DNA from: Micromonospora cremea | GTDB taxonomy: Bacteria > Actinomycetota > Actinomycetes > Mycobacteriales > Micromonosporaceae | Length of the DNA: 64,000 nt | Reading direction: 5' to 3' | Assembly (NCBI RefSeq): GCF_900143515.1 | Contig: NZ_FSQT01000001.1 | Span: 930,001 to 994,000, forward strand | Shown: in pieces, positions 44,367 through 52,841 of the stretch | Numbering within the stretch: position 1 is the first letter of the stretch | How the letters are laid out: the number at the start of each line of letters is the position of its first letter | Made by a program: the position numbers and the translations under genes | Notes under the pieces: generated by a model | Databases searched by the model: none | What the model was told of the DNA's origin: nothing | The model's input: only the letters and a program-made list of their open reading frames with translations

Positions 44367-45205
44367 CCCTTGAGGCCGGTGTGCGCGAGGCCCTCGACGA
44401 ACTGCTTCTGCGCGATGACGAAAACCACCAGGACGGGCAGCGCGGTCATCGACGCCGCGGCCATCTGGACGTCCCACATGGGGCCGCCGTAGGCGTCGAC
44501 GAACTGGGTGAGCGCCTGGGGCAGGGTGAACTTCTCCGGCGAGGAGAGGAACACGATCGGTTCCAGGTAGAGGTTCCAGCTGTGCAGGAAGGTGAAGATG
44601 GCCACCGCGCCCAGTGCCGGCCGCGACAGCGGCAGGGCGATCCGCCAGAAGGTGGCGAAGCGGCCCAGCCCGTCGACGCGGGCCGCCTCCTCCAGCTCGC
44701 CGGGGAGGCTGATGAAGAACTGCCGCATGATGAACGTCGCCAGGACGCTCGGCGCGCCGAAGATCGGCACCAGGATCAGCGGCCAGTGGGTGTTGACCAG
44801 GCCGAGTTTGAAGAACATCTGGAACATCGGCACGATCGTCACCTCGCTGGGAATGAGCAGGCCCGCGAGGACGACCAGGAACAACACGTTCTGGCCCCGG
44901 AACCGGATGCGCGCGAAGGCGTACCCGGCCAGCGCCGACACGGCCATGGTGCCGACCGTGACGACCAGCGCGATGTAGAGGCTGTTCAAGTACTGCTGCC
45001 CGAACGGCTGCAACTCGAACACCCGCTCGTAGGCGTCGAGCCGCGGGTGGGTCGGCAAAAGCTTCGGCGGGAACGCGAAGATGTCCGCCACCGGCTTCAG
45101 CGACGAGGTGACCATCCACCAGGTCGGGAAGACGAACGGGATCGCCAGGACCAGCAGTACCCCGTAGAGGACCAGCTTGCTCCGCCGGGACAGCTCACGA
45201 TTCAT
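44363..45205 (-). CDS. ABC sugar transporter permease, MalG type
   Basis: 280 residues, six membrane helices, EAA loop ELEEAARVDGLGRFATFWRIALPL. It overlaps the MalF-type gene by 11 bases. Confidence 0.92.
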   Translation of the reverse strand: MNRELSRRSKLVLYGVLLVLAIPFVFPTWWMVTSSLKPVADIFAFPPKLLPTHPRLDAYERVFELQPFGQQYLNSLYIALVVTVGTMAVSALAGYAFARIRFRGQNVLFLVVLAGLLIPSEVTIVPMFQMFFKLGLVNTHWPLILVPIFGAPSVLATFIMRQFFISLPGELEEAARVDGLGRFATFWRIALPLSRPALGAVAIFTFLHSWNLYLEPIVFLSSPEKFTLPQALTQFVDAYGGPMWDVQMAAASMTALPVLVVFVIAQKQFVEGLAHTGLKG

Positions 45206-46142
45206 GGAAGACCCACCTCTTGCGCATCTGCCACTGCAGCACGGTGAGAGCGAGCACGATGACGAACAGCAGGATCGACAGCGTGGCGCCGTAGCCGAAG
45301 TGATGGAACTGGAAGGCCTGCTGGTACAGGTAGTAGACGAGCACCGTCGTCGATGTGCCGGGTCCGCCCTGGGTGAGCACCGCGATCTGCGCGAAGACCT
45401 GCAGCGACCCGACCACGGTGATGATCGACGTCAGCAGGATCGTCGGGCTGATCAGCGGTACGGTGATCCGCCAGAACTGGCGCATCCGACTCGCCCCGTC
45501 CACCTCCGCGGCCTCGTACAGCTCCGCCGGCACGCCCTGCAGGGCGGCCAGGAACAGCACCATGTTCAGGCCGACGTTCTTGAACACCTGCACGACGATC
45601 ACGGACACCATCGCGGTGCCCTCGCCGCGCAGCCAGTTCGGCCCGTCCACGCCGACGGTGTCGAGCAGGCCGTTGATCCCGCCGTTGTCCTGAAGCAGGA
45701 AGCCCCAGACGATGGTCCAGGCCACCAGCGAGACCACCACCGGGGAGAAGAACAGCGTGCGGAACAGGATCGTGCCCCGCAGCCTCTGGTTCAGCAGGAC
45801 GGCCAGCAGCAAGGCCAGGCCGAGGTTGACCACCACCAGGCCGATCGAGAACAGCCCGGTGGCGCGCAGCACCGCGCCGAGGTTGGGATCCTCGGCGAGA
45901 GCCTTGTAGTTGTCGGTGCCGACGAATTCGAAGGTGCCCGCGAGCACGTTCCACTCGTGCAGGCTGTACCAGAGCACGAGGATCAGCGGCAGGATCACGA
46001 AGACGACGCTGCCGATCAGTTGCGGGGCGATGAACACATAACCGGCGAGCTGGTCCCGGCGGCGGCTGGTCCAGAACGGCCGGGCCGGGCCCGGGGCGGG
46101 CCCGGCAGTAGCCGAGCCCACCCTGGTGTCCGTCTGGGTCAT
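45195..46142 (-). CDS. ABC sugar transporter permease, MalF type
   Basis: 315 residues from ATG 46142. Cytoplasmic N-terminus of about 30 residues, six helices, EAA loop LYEAAEVDGASRMRQFWRITVPL. Works with the 44363-45205 permease and the 46154-47437 binding protein. Confidence 0.92.
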   Translation of the reverse strand: MTQTDTRVGSATAGPAPGPARPFWTSRRRDQLAGYVFIAPQLIGSVVFVILPLILVLWYSLHEWNVLAGTFEFVGTDNYKALAEDPNLGAVLRATGLFSIGLVVVNLGLALLLAVLLNQRLRGTILFRTLFFSPVVVSLVAWTIVWGFLLQDNGGINGLLDTVGVDGPNWLRGEGTAMVSVIVVQVFKNVGLNMVLFLAALQGVPAELYEAAEVDGASRMRQFWRITVPLISPTILLTSIITVVGSLQVFAQIAVLTQGGPGTSTTVLVYYLYQQAFQFHHFGYGATLSILLFVIVLALTVLQWQMRKRWVFHES

Positions 46143-46153
46143 GATCGTTGGCC

Positions 46154-47437
46154 TTACTTCGCCAGCAGCGGCTGGATCTTGGCGCAGACGCCGTCGAGTA
46201 CGGCCTTGACGTCCGCGTTCGGCTGCCACAGCGGGTCGAGGCCGGCGCGGACCTGCTGGCTCAGCTCGGCCTGTCCGGAGTGGTTGGGCTTGACCACGCC
46301 GTTGGTGATGCCGTCGATGACGACCTTCTGCAACTGCTCCGGCTTGAGCTTCGGGTTCGTCTTGGCGAGTGTCTCGGCGGTCAGCTGCGACTGTCGGGGC
46401 GCCGGGAAGAACTGGGCGAGCTTCGCCGAGTTCGTGGGGTTGGTGAAGAAGGCCAGGAAGTCGGCCGCCTGCTTGGCGTGCGGGCTCTTCTTCATCACCC
46501 CGAGGCCGGCCTGGCCGACCACCGCGTAGTCTCCCTTCGGCCCGGCCGGCAGCGGCACCAGGTCCCACCCGAAGCCGCCGTCCTTGAGCAGCGAGGCGCG
46601 GGAGATCTGGGTGATCGTCATGGCCGAGTCACCGGCGAAGAAGTCGGCGGTCGTGCCCGGGCCGGGCAGCGCCTTCTGGGTGAAGGTGGCCTTGTGCAGG
46701 GTGGTCATCGCGTCGACCATCTCCGGGCTGTTGAAGCCGCAGGTCTTGCCGTCCTCGCTCCATGCCTGGGCTCCCCACCCGGTCCAGAAGGTGGACAGGT
46801 TGTCCCAGCCCTTGTAGTCGAAGTCCCGAATGACCAGGCCGGCCTTGCCGGAATTCGCCGCCGTCGCCGCAGCGGTGGCCAGGGCGTTGTCCCAGGTCCA
46901 CTGACCGGCCGCGATCAGCTCGGCCGGCGTCTTCTGCCCGGCCTTCTTGAGCAGGTCGGTATTGACGAAAACCCCGAACGGCGAGGTGGAGAAGGGGTAC
47001 GCGAACAACTTCCCGTCGTTCTGCCAGAGCTTGAGGGTGGCGGGGGAGATGTCCTCGTACTGGTAACCCTCGGCCTTCTTGAGCGTGTCGTCGAGGGGCA
47101 GCAGCGCGCCCGAGGCGACGAAGTCCGGCGCGGAGTTCTCGAACACCCACGCGAGGTCGGGCGCGTTCCCGCCCGCGATCTGGGTGGTCAGGGTCGTGGT
47201 GTAGGTGTCGAACGGCAGCGGGTCGAACTTGATCTCAGCCACGTCCGGGTGGCTCTTGCGGTACTCCTCGGCGATCTCGTTGAACAGCTTGAGGTGCGCC
47301 TCGTTGGCCGACCAGACGGTCATCCGCAGCTTCGCCGGGCCGCTGTCGGCGGCCTCGCCACCGCCGCCGCAGGCGGTCAGGGCGAGTGCGCCGGCCAGTG
47401 CCACGGCGACGCCGCGCAGGGCCTTTCCTGCTCTCAC
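46154..47437 (-). CDS. ABC transporter sugar-binding lipoprotein (NanE locus)
   Basis: 427 residues from GTG 47437 with GAGGAGAAAATT upstream. Lipobox LTACG near residue 23. MalE-like body: MTVWSANEAHLKLFNEIAEEYRK, DLAWVFENSAPDF, PFGVFVNTDLLKKAG and FAGDSAMTITQI. Presumably captures an amino-sugar-containing oligosaccharide for the adjoining permeases. Confidence 0.92.
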   Translation of the reverse strand: MRAGKALRGVAVALAGALALTACGGGGEAADSGPAKLRMTVWSANEAHLKLFNEIAEEYRKSHPDVAEIKFDPLPFDTYTTTLTTQIAGGNAPDLAWVFENSAPDFVASGALLPLDDTLKKAEGYQYEDISPATLKLWQNDGKLFAYPFSTSPFGVFVNTDLLKKAGQKTPAELIAAGQWTWDNALATAAATAANSGKAGLVIRDFDYKGWDNLSTFWTGWGAQAWSEDGKTCGFNSPEMVDAMTTLHKATFTQKALPGPGTTADFFAGDSAMTITQISRASLLKDGGFGWDLVPLPAGPKGDYAVVGQAGLGVMKKSPHAKQAADFLAFFTNPTNSAKLAQFFPAPRQSQLTAETLAKTNPKLKPEQLQKVVIDGITNGVVKPNHSGQAELSQQVRAGLDPLWQPNADVKAVLDGVCAKIQPLLAK

Positions 47438-47464
47438 AATTTTCTCCTCACCGGGGGTGTGTAT

Positions 47465-49069
47465 TTAGTAGCCCGCGATCCGCGGCCAGCGCTGTTCCAC
47501 GCCGGCCGCGGTGAGGCGGTCCTGGAAGTCGGCCAGCAGACCGGGGGTGTTGCGGACCGCACGCGGGGACTCGCCCCGCGCCAGACAGAAGTCGGCGAGC
47601 AGACCGGCGACCTCGCCGACGTTCCACTCGACCGGGTGCAGCCGGTAGCTGCCGTTGGTGACGTGGGTGGTGCCGATGTTCTTGCCGGCCGGCAGCAGGT
47701 TCTCCATCCGCCGCGGGATCAGCGCGCCGAGCGGGATCTCGAACGGGCAGGAGCCGACGTCGATGTAGTTGTCGCCGCCGGTCGACGGGTGCAGGTCGAT
47801 CCGGTACATGCCCACGCCCACCGCGTCCGGGTAGCTGACCGCGCCGCGATCGCCCCGGACCGCCAGGGACAGGTCCTGCTCGGCCACGGTGTACTCGGCC
47901 CGGATCCGGCGGGACTCGCGGATGTACGGGGCCTGGGCCAGGCCGTCCGAGCTGCCGGTCACGTCGCCGCGCAGCCGCAGCCCCGGGAAGCCGGTGCCGC
48001 CGTCCGGCCGGGGCGCCTCCGTCTGCAGCCAGTAGAGCACCGAGTACGACAGCTCGCGGGCCTTGGACAGGTGCCACGACGCGTTCGGCACGTCGATGAC
48101 CGGACCCTCGAAGTAGTCGATCATCGGCCAGTTGACCAGCGTGATGTCGCTGCCGTACGCGCCGTCGGTGAAGTTGCGTCGCGCAGCGATCCGCCGAAAC
48201 GTCCACAGGTTGCCGTCACCGGGGTTGACGCGTTGATCGGCGTTGACGCTCAGCGGGTCGTCGTCCGGGTTGGGGGTGAAGCTGCGCTCGACGATCTCCA
48301 GCGTGCGAGGGTGCGGCGACTTCCAGGACAGCAGCCGGTCACCCCAGAAGTCGGGCTTGTAGTCGCGCCAGAAGTCGTACCCCGCGGGGCGGTCGATGGT
48401 GTGGTCGCCGTCGACGTGGTCGAGGGCGAAGCAGACGGACACCGCCTGCATGTTCATCGGCTGGGCCACGGCCGGGGCGCTCGGCTCACCGGTCTCCGCC
48501 TGCGACTCGAACCCGGTGACGTACTCGGTGCCCGTCAGCGGCAGCAACTCGCCGGTCTCGGTGGCGTCCAGGACGTACGGCGCGACCACGTCGATCCGCT
48601 CGTCCCGGTCGCGGTGCGCCAGCGTCACGCCGGTCACCCGGTCCCCGTCGGTCTCGGCGGCGACCGGCCGGTACGGCTGCAGCACCCGCAGCCGGCCCGA
48701 ACCGAGGTACGGGGCGAGCATCTGTTCGAGGACGGCGACCGCCACCCGCGGCTCGTGGCAGATCCGGCTGACCCAACCCGCACCGGGGTTGAGGTCCGTC
48801 CAGGCCCGGGACCGTTCGGTCAACGGGTAGTGGCGACGGTAGTAGTCGCGGATGCCGTTGCGCAGCGCCCGGTAGCTGGCGGTGGCGCCGAACTGCTCGA
48901 TCCAGGAGTGTTCGTCCGGCGGGACGGCCTGGCTGGTGAGTTGCCCGCCGAGCCAGTCGAACTCCTCGGTCAGGATGACGGACCGGCCGGCCCGGGCCGC
49001 GGCGAGCGCCGCGGCGACGCCGCCCAGTCCGCCCCCGACGACGAGGACGTCCGTACGCATGATGACCAC
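47465..49069 (-). CDS. FAD-dependent oxidoreductase (FAD_oxidored, PF12831-type)
   Basis: 534 residues from GTG 49069 with AAGGA at good spacing; ATG 49060 is also in frame. DVLVVGGGLGGVAAALAAARAG is the dinucleotide fold, followed by LTEEFDWLGGQLTSQAVPPDEH. PYVLDATETGELLPLTGTEYVTG and NIGTTHVTNGSYRLHP are typical of the glycan-linked FAD_oxidored group. No signal peptide, so cytosolic. Members in sugar loci are thought to oxidise a sugar hydroxyl. The substrate here is unknown. Confidence 0.88.
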   Translation of the reverse strand: MVIMRTDVLVVGGGLGGVAAALAAARAGRSVILTEEFDWLGGQLTSQAVPPDEHSWIEQFGATASYRALRNGIRDYYRRHYPLTERSRAWTDLNPGAGWVSRICHEPRVAVAVLEQMLAPYLGSGRLRVLQPYRPVAAETDGDRVTGVTLAHRDRDERIDVVAPYVLDATETGELLPLTGTEYVTGFESQAETGEPSAPAVAQPMNMQAVSVCFALDHVDGDHTIDRPAGYDFWRDYKPDFWGDRLLSWKSPHPRTLEIVERSFTPNPDDDPLSVNADQRVNPGDGNLWTFRRIAARRNFTDGAYGSDITLVNWPMIDYFEGPVIDVPNASWHLSKARELSYSVLYWLQTEAPRPDGGTGFPGLRLRGDVTGSSDGLAQAPYIRESRRIRAEYTVAEQDLSLAVRGDRGAVSYPDAVGVGMYRIDLHPSTGGDNYIDVGSCPFEIPLGALIPRRMENLLPAGKNIGTTHVTNGSYRLHPVEWNVGEVAGLLADFCLARGESPRAVRNTPGLLADFQDRLTAAGVEQRWPRIAGY

Positions 49070-49099
49070 TTGCTTCCTTCCAGTTGCGCGGCCGACCGC

Positions 49100-50146
49100 T
49101 CAGCGTCGGTCGACCGCCCGATCAGGGGTGCCGAGGGTGATGCCCTCGACGATCTCGCAGGCGAGAAGTCGCTGCTGGAGGCCGGGGGCGCTGCCATCGA
49201 TGACGCCCGTCAACACCTCGACCGACTGTCGGCCCATCTCCTCGCGGGGGATGCGGAACCCGGTGAACGCGATGTCGGTGGGGACCGGGACCGTCGGGTC
49301 GCCGAGGGTCACGATCGACAGGTCCCCGGGCACGGTCAGGCCGCGCCGACGGGCGGCCGACTCCAGCGCGACCGCCGTGGCGAAGTCCTCCACGAAGACG
49401 ACGGTGGTCCCGTCGGCCATCAGGGTGTCGACGATCGTGTCGGCCTCCCCGGCCAGCGCCGACAGCTGCCCGGCGCTCTCCGCGGTCGTCGCGGCGGCGC
49501 GGAACCCACGGAGCCGGTCTTCGGAGGATTCCGCGGTGGTGCCCATGCTCACGTACGTCAGGCGGCGGTGACCGCGGCTCAGCGCCACCTCGACGAGCCG
49601 GGCCACCGCCGAGGCGTAGTCGGCGCCGACGTAGGGGACCGGCCCGCCGGCGTCGTTGCGGCGCCCGACGGCGACGTACGGATATCCGTCACGGTTGAGC
49701 CGGTGCAGCTCGGCGCCGTCGATCTCGCGCCCGAGCAGGATGCACCCGTCGGCCAGACGCAGCCGGTTGTCCTGGTGGAAGATGCGTCGCCGGCCGTCCA
49801 CCACCGGTGCGCTGGTGAGCAGCAGCAGGTCGCAGCCGACCCGCTCGGCGTTCTCCTCGATACCGAGCAGGAACGGGTGGAAGAAGTCCCGGCTGCCGCT
49901 GGGGAAGGCGGGCTCGTACGTGAAGACGCCGAGGATCCGGTTGAACCGCGAGGCGAGGCGGCGGGCCACGGGGTCGGCGGCGTACCCGGTCTCGGCGATG
50001 ACCCGCAACACCCGGTCCCGGGTCTCCGGGGCGATGCGGACGTCGGCGTCGGTCCGATTGTTGAGCACCAGCGACACCGTCGCCTGACTGACACCGGCCA
50101 TCCGCGCGATGTCACGTTGGGTGACGCGTCTGGGGGGAGCGGTCAC
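49100..50146 (-). CDS. LacI-family transcriptional regulator of the NanE locus
   Basis: 348 residues from GTG 50146 (GGAAGGA upstream). HTH VTQRDIARMAGVSQATVSLVLNNR then hinge DPVARRLASR; ligand domain RILGVFTYEP, FFHPFLLGIEE, YVAVGRRND, GHRRLTYVSMG. It heads the leftward operon, 31 bases before the FAD gene. Three TAATRCGYATTA operators lie upstream, the nearest 19 bases from its start, so it should repress itself and the divergent gene. Confidence 0.94.
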   Translation of the reverse strand: MTAPPRRVTQRDIARMAGVSQATVSLVLNNRTDADVRIAPETRDRVLRVIAETGYAADPVARRLASRFNRILGVFTYEPAFPSGSRDFFHPFLLGIEENAERVGCDLLLLTSAPVVDGRRRIFHQDNRLRLADGCILLGREIDGAELHRLNRDGYPYVAVGRRNDAGGPVPYVGADYASAVARLVEVALSRGHRRLTYVSMGTTAESSEDRLRGFRAAATTAESAGQLSALAGEADTIVDTLMADGTTVVFVEDFATAVALESAARRRGLTVPGDLSIVTLGDPTVPVPTDIAFTGFRIPREEMGRQSVEVLTGVIDGSAPGLQQRLLACEIVEGITLGTPDRAVDRR

Positions 50147-50165
50147 GTCGGGTCCTTCCGGTGCT

Positions 50166-50181
50166 GCTAATGCGTATTAGC
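50166..50181. promoter_or_regulatory. LacI operator O1
   Basis: GCTAATGCGTATTAGC: perfect 6-base arms around GCGT, next to the LacI gene start. Confidence 0.85.
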
Positions 50182-50234
50182 GCTCGGTGTTGGGAAGGAG
50201 CCTGGCGGGTGGACCGGCGTGTGTCAAGGGGTGG

Positions 50235-50262
50235 CCGCAAGATTTCCGTGCGGTAAAACCCC
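50235..50262. repeat. Dispersed CCGCAAGATTTCC element, copy B
   Basis: CCGCAAGATTTCC then CGGTAAAACCCCC; see copy A at 35533. It lies between operators O1 and O2. Confidence 0.55.
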
Positions 50263-50265
50263 CGG

Positions 50266-50281
50266 AGTAATGCGCATTAGC
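50266..50281. promoter_or_regulatory. LacI operator O2
   Basis: AGTAATGCGCATTAGC, with core palindrome TAATGCGCATTA. 100 bases from O1. Confidence 0.75.
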
Positions 50282-50342
50282 GGTCGGGCACCCCGGCGCT
50301 GCTGTGTCGTCCGGGTGGATCGGCGGGGCGCTGAACCGCCTC

Positions 50343-50404
50343 TTGACAGCAACGCCGCCGGGCGCGCAACATTCGAGAAACATAGATGCTAATACGTATT
50401 AGCA
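50343..50404 (+). promoter_or_regulatory. Promoter and LacI operator O3 of the propeller gene
   Basis: TTGACA at 50343-50348 with CAACAT 18 bases further as a possible -10. The perfect 18-base palindrome TGCTAATACGTATTAGCA follows at 50387-50404, where a bound repressor would block transcription of the rightward gene. Confidence 0.7.
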
Positions 50405-50506
50405 CGGCGGCGCACAGGGGGCACCCGCCGATCGATGCCCCCTGTGTTCTCACTGAGCGTCACTCCGCGCCGCTCGTGCCGCCGATCCGACCGAAGAGGA
50501 AGCCGC

Positions 50507-51865
50507 ATGACGAGACCATCCGCCCCGTCGTCCCGACGCGCCGTCCTGGCGGCCGCCAGTGCCGGCCTGCTCGTCGCCGCCGTGGCCGGCGCCCGGCCGG
50601 CAGCCGCCGAACCCGAGCTGGGTTTCCCCCAGTTCACCTACCAGGGCACCGCGTTCGACAAGGGCACCCTCGCCTACAACCCGACGAACGAGTTCATCTT
50701 CCCGAGCGTCATCCGGGCCGCCGACTACTTCCCCAACCCGCTCGGCACCTACTACCTGTACTACGCGCCGCACGAGCGTCCCGGCGGGATCGCCCTCGCG
50801 TACTCCAACTCGATCAACGGGCCGTGGACCGAATACGTCGCCAATCCCCTGATCAGCAACACCTGGCTGCCGTACTACGCGACGGTCAGCCACATCTCCT
50901 CACCGCACGCGGTGTGGATCGAGGGCGAGGGCAAGCTCTTCCTCTACTTCCACGGCGAGAACTCCATCACCCGGTACGCGACCTCCGACGATGGCATCCA
51001 CTTCAACTATGGCGGGACCGCGGTCAGCCGGAACGACACGACCGGTGGCGAGACCTCCTACGCCCGGGTGTTCGAGCAGTCCGTGCCACGCCTGGGCACC
51101 CGGTACCTGATGCTCTTCATGGACAATCCCACGGCGGGGGCGCCCGGACCGACCGGGCCCGTGTCCCGGCGGATCCGCTGGGCGGTCTCCAATGACGCGC
51201 GAACCTGGAGCATGCAGCCCGAACCGATCGTGACCCCGCAGGGCATCGAAGGCCCGAACGCCTCGGGACCGTTCTTCCTGCACTGGAACGACCGCAACCT
51301 GGTGATCTACCACGCGGCAGACGGCAACATGCACGCGGTGGACGTCGGGGAGGACTTCGACCAGGAGGTCCACCTCGGCATCGTGCATGACTCGATGTCC
51401 GCCGCCCCCGACCTCGGCCGCTCGGCCGCGCCGACGTTCTACTTCGATGGGCAGACCGCGCACATGTACTACGAAGCCGGCGGCCGGCTCACCGCGACCA
51501 TCGGACACGCCACCGCCACCCTGGCAAACCCGTTGCCGGTACGGCAGCTGGACTGTGCCGTGGACGGACCGGTCCTGTGGCCGCCGAACCACGAGCTGGT
51601 CGACGTCAACGTCACCGTGGACCTGCACGACGGTGTGCTCGGCCCGAATGCGTTCACCCTGACCGGCGTGACCGGGGGTGACGCTGCGGACGTCAGTGGC
51701 TTCGCCATCGGCACGCCGGACACGAGTGGCAAGCTACGGGCCGAACGAGCCGGGAACGGGGGAGACCGGGTGTACCACCTCACGTATGCCGGCCACGACG
51801 AGATCGGCCGGCCGGTTGGCTGCACCGTCACCGTCACCGTCCCACACGACCAAGGCAGCAACTAG
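50507..51865 (+). CDS. Secreted GH43-like five-bladed beta-propeller protein
   Basis: 452 residues from ATG 50507 (GAAGAGGA upstream). Tat-type signal SSRRAVLAAASAGLLVAAVAG to about residue 37. Residues about 40-360 have the propeller layout of GH43/GH32-like enzymes: YYLYYAPHERPGGIALAYSNSINGPW, LFLYFHGENSITRYATSDDG, FFLHWNDRNLVIYHAADGN and PTFYFDGQTAHMYYEAGGRL. The catalytic acids cannot be assigned safely. The last 90 residues (DCAVDGPVLWPPNHELVDVNVTV) form a beta-sandwich repeat seen at the end of secreted proteins. It faces the NanE operon across the LacI operators, so it is probably the extracellular partner that prepares the imported substrate. Confidence 0.78.
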   Translation: MTRPSAPSSRRAVLAAASAGLLVAAVAGARPAAAEPELGFPQFTYQGTAFDKGTLAYNPTNEFIFPSVIRAADYFPNPLGTYYLYYAPHERPGGIALAYSNSINGPWTEYVANPLISNTWLPYYATVSHISSPHAVWIEGEGKLFLYFHGENSITRYATSDDGIHFNYGGTAVSRNDTTGGETSYARVFEQSVPRLGTRYLMLFMDNPTAGAPGPTGPVSRRIRWAVSNDARTWSMQPEPIVTPQGIEGPNASGPFFLHWNDRNLVIYHAADGNMHAVDVGEDFDQEVHLGIVHDSMSAAPDLGRSAAPTFYFDGQTAHMYYEAGGRLTATIGHATATLANPLPVRQLDCAVDGPVLWPPNHELVDVNVTVDLHDGVLGPNAFTLTGVTGGDAADVSGFAIGTPDTSGKLRAERAGNGGDRVYHLTYAGHDEIGRPVGCTVTVTVPHDQGSN

Positions 51866-51899
51866 TGGATCGTCGCCGGTCGGCAACTCGCCACCAGAT

Positions 51900-51927
51900 G
51901 GTGGGGCGGACTGCGGGGCGCCCCACC
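51900..51927. terminator. Possible terminator after the propeller gene
   Basis: GGTGGGGCG and CGCCCCACC pair perfectly around a 10-base loop, 34 bases after the stop. Confidence 0.5.
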
Positions 51928-52015
51928 TGATCCTCTCGCCGTCCGAGGTGGGCGGTCACGTCGCGACCGGCCGGCACGGGTGGGTGCCGGCCGGCTCCGC
52001 AAGGCGTGACGTCGG

Positions 52016-52334
52016 CTACAAGATCTGAATCCCGGGTGCCGACACCGGCGGCGGCTGCAGCTCGTCGAGCGGCACGGCGGGGTCGGACAGTCGGTCGAGG
52101 TCGACCGGCTGGGCTGCCGCGACGAGCCGCCGGATCGACGGGACGACGTCGCACACGTTGACGTTCATGCCGGCGAGCACCCGCCCGCCGGCGGTCCAGA
52201 AGGCGATGAACTCGCGCTTGGCGACGTCGCCCCGCACGGACGACCCCGGTCGAACGCCTCGGGCGGGGCGTGTCCGACGTACTCCATTCCCAGGTCGTAC
52301 TGGCGGTTTAGAAGTAGGGCAGGTCGTCGTAGCT
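52016..52334 (-). pseudogene. Ferredoxin/rubredoxin reductase C-terminal fragment, frameshifted
   Basis: Three phases supply, in order, SYDDLPYF, QYDLGMEYVGHAPPEAFDRG, and RGDVAKREFIAFWTAGGRVLAGMNVN to TAG 52018-52016. These are the reductase C-terminal domain landmarks (YFxSDQYDLGMEYVG, REFIAFW, GRVLAGMNVN). The FAD and NAD domains are absent. It meets the GT9 fragment head to head near 52335. Confidence 0.75.
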
Positions 52335-52690
52335 GAAGGCTGTCCCAGCTCACCCTCGGCGGCCTGCTCGGTTCCTACGCCCGGTGCCGGCTGGTGATCT
52401 CGAACGACACCGGGCCGCTGCACGTCGCCGCCGCCGTCGGCACGCCCACGGTCGGCATCTTCTGGGTGGGCAATCTGATCAACTCCGCGAGCCCGCTGCG
52501 GGGTCGGCAGGCCGATCGCGTCGTGGACCATCCACTGTCCGGGGTGGACTGCAGCCCGGGGGTGTACGCGGCCCGGCCGGGTGACGGCGACCGCCCGCAC
52601 GGCGAGTGCTTCGTCGCCGACACCCCGGTCGCCGAGGTCTGGGAGGCCGCCACCGAGCTTCTCGGACCGGACCCGCGGGCGGCTGAGCTC
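52335..52690 (+). pseudogene. Glycosyltransferase family 9 (heptosyltransferase-like) C-terminal fragment
   Basis: LTLGGLLGSYARCRLVISNDTGPLHVAAAVGTPTVGIFW is the unmistakable donor-site region of GT9 enzymes, and VDCSPGVYAARPG and FVADTPVAEVWEAATELL follow. No start or N-terminal half exists. Confidence 0.75.
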
Positions 52691-52732
52691 CGGGAAATGA
52701 CGCGAAAAGTACCCGCGATGTTACGAGACTGT

Positions 52733-52762
52733 TTCCAAGATTGCCGGCAGGTAAAACTTTCT
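52733..52762. repeat. Dispersed element, copy C
   Basis: CCAAGATTGCCGGCAGGTAAAAC, similar to copies A and B, about 80 bases before the subtilase start. Confidence 0.4.
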
Positions 52763-52841
52763 CCTGGAAGATCGCCGCCGCTCTTACGTTTCGGCCACCG
52801 CCACCCCGCCGTGGCGACCGGCACCGAATGTGGAGGACGAC

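Noticed and set aside
46148-50170. Very long open frame of about 1340 codons on the plus strand
   Set aside because: It lies antisense to the binding protein, FAD oxidoreductase and LacI genes, has Arg/Gly/Val-rich shadow composition and no family motifs; a product of high GC content.
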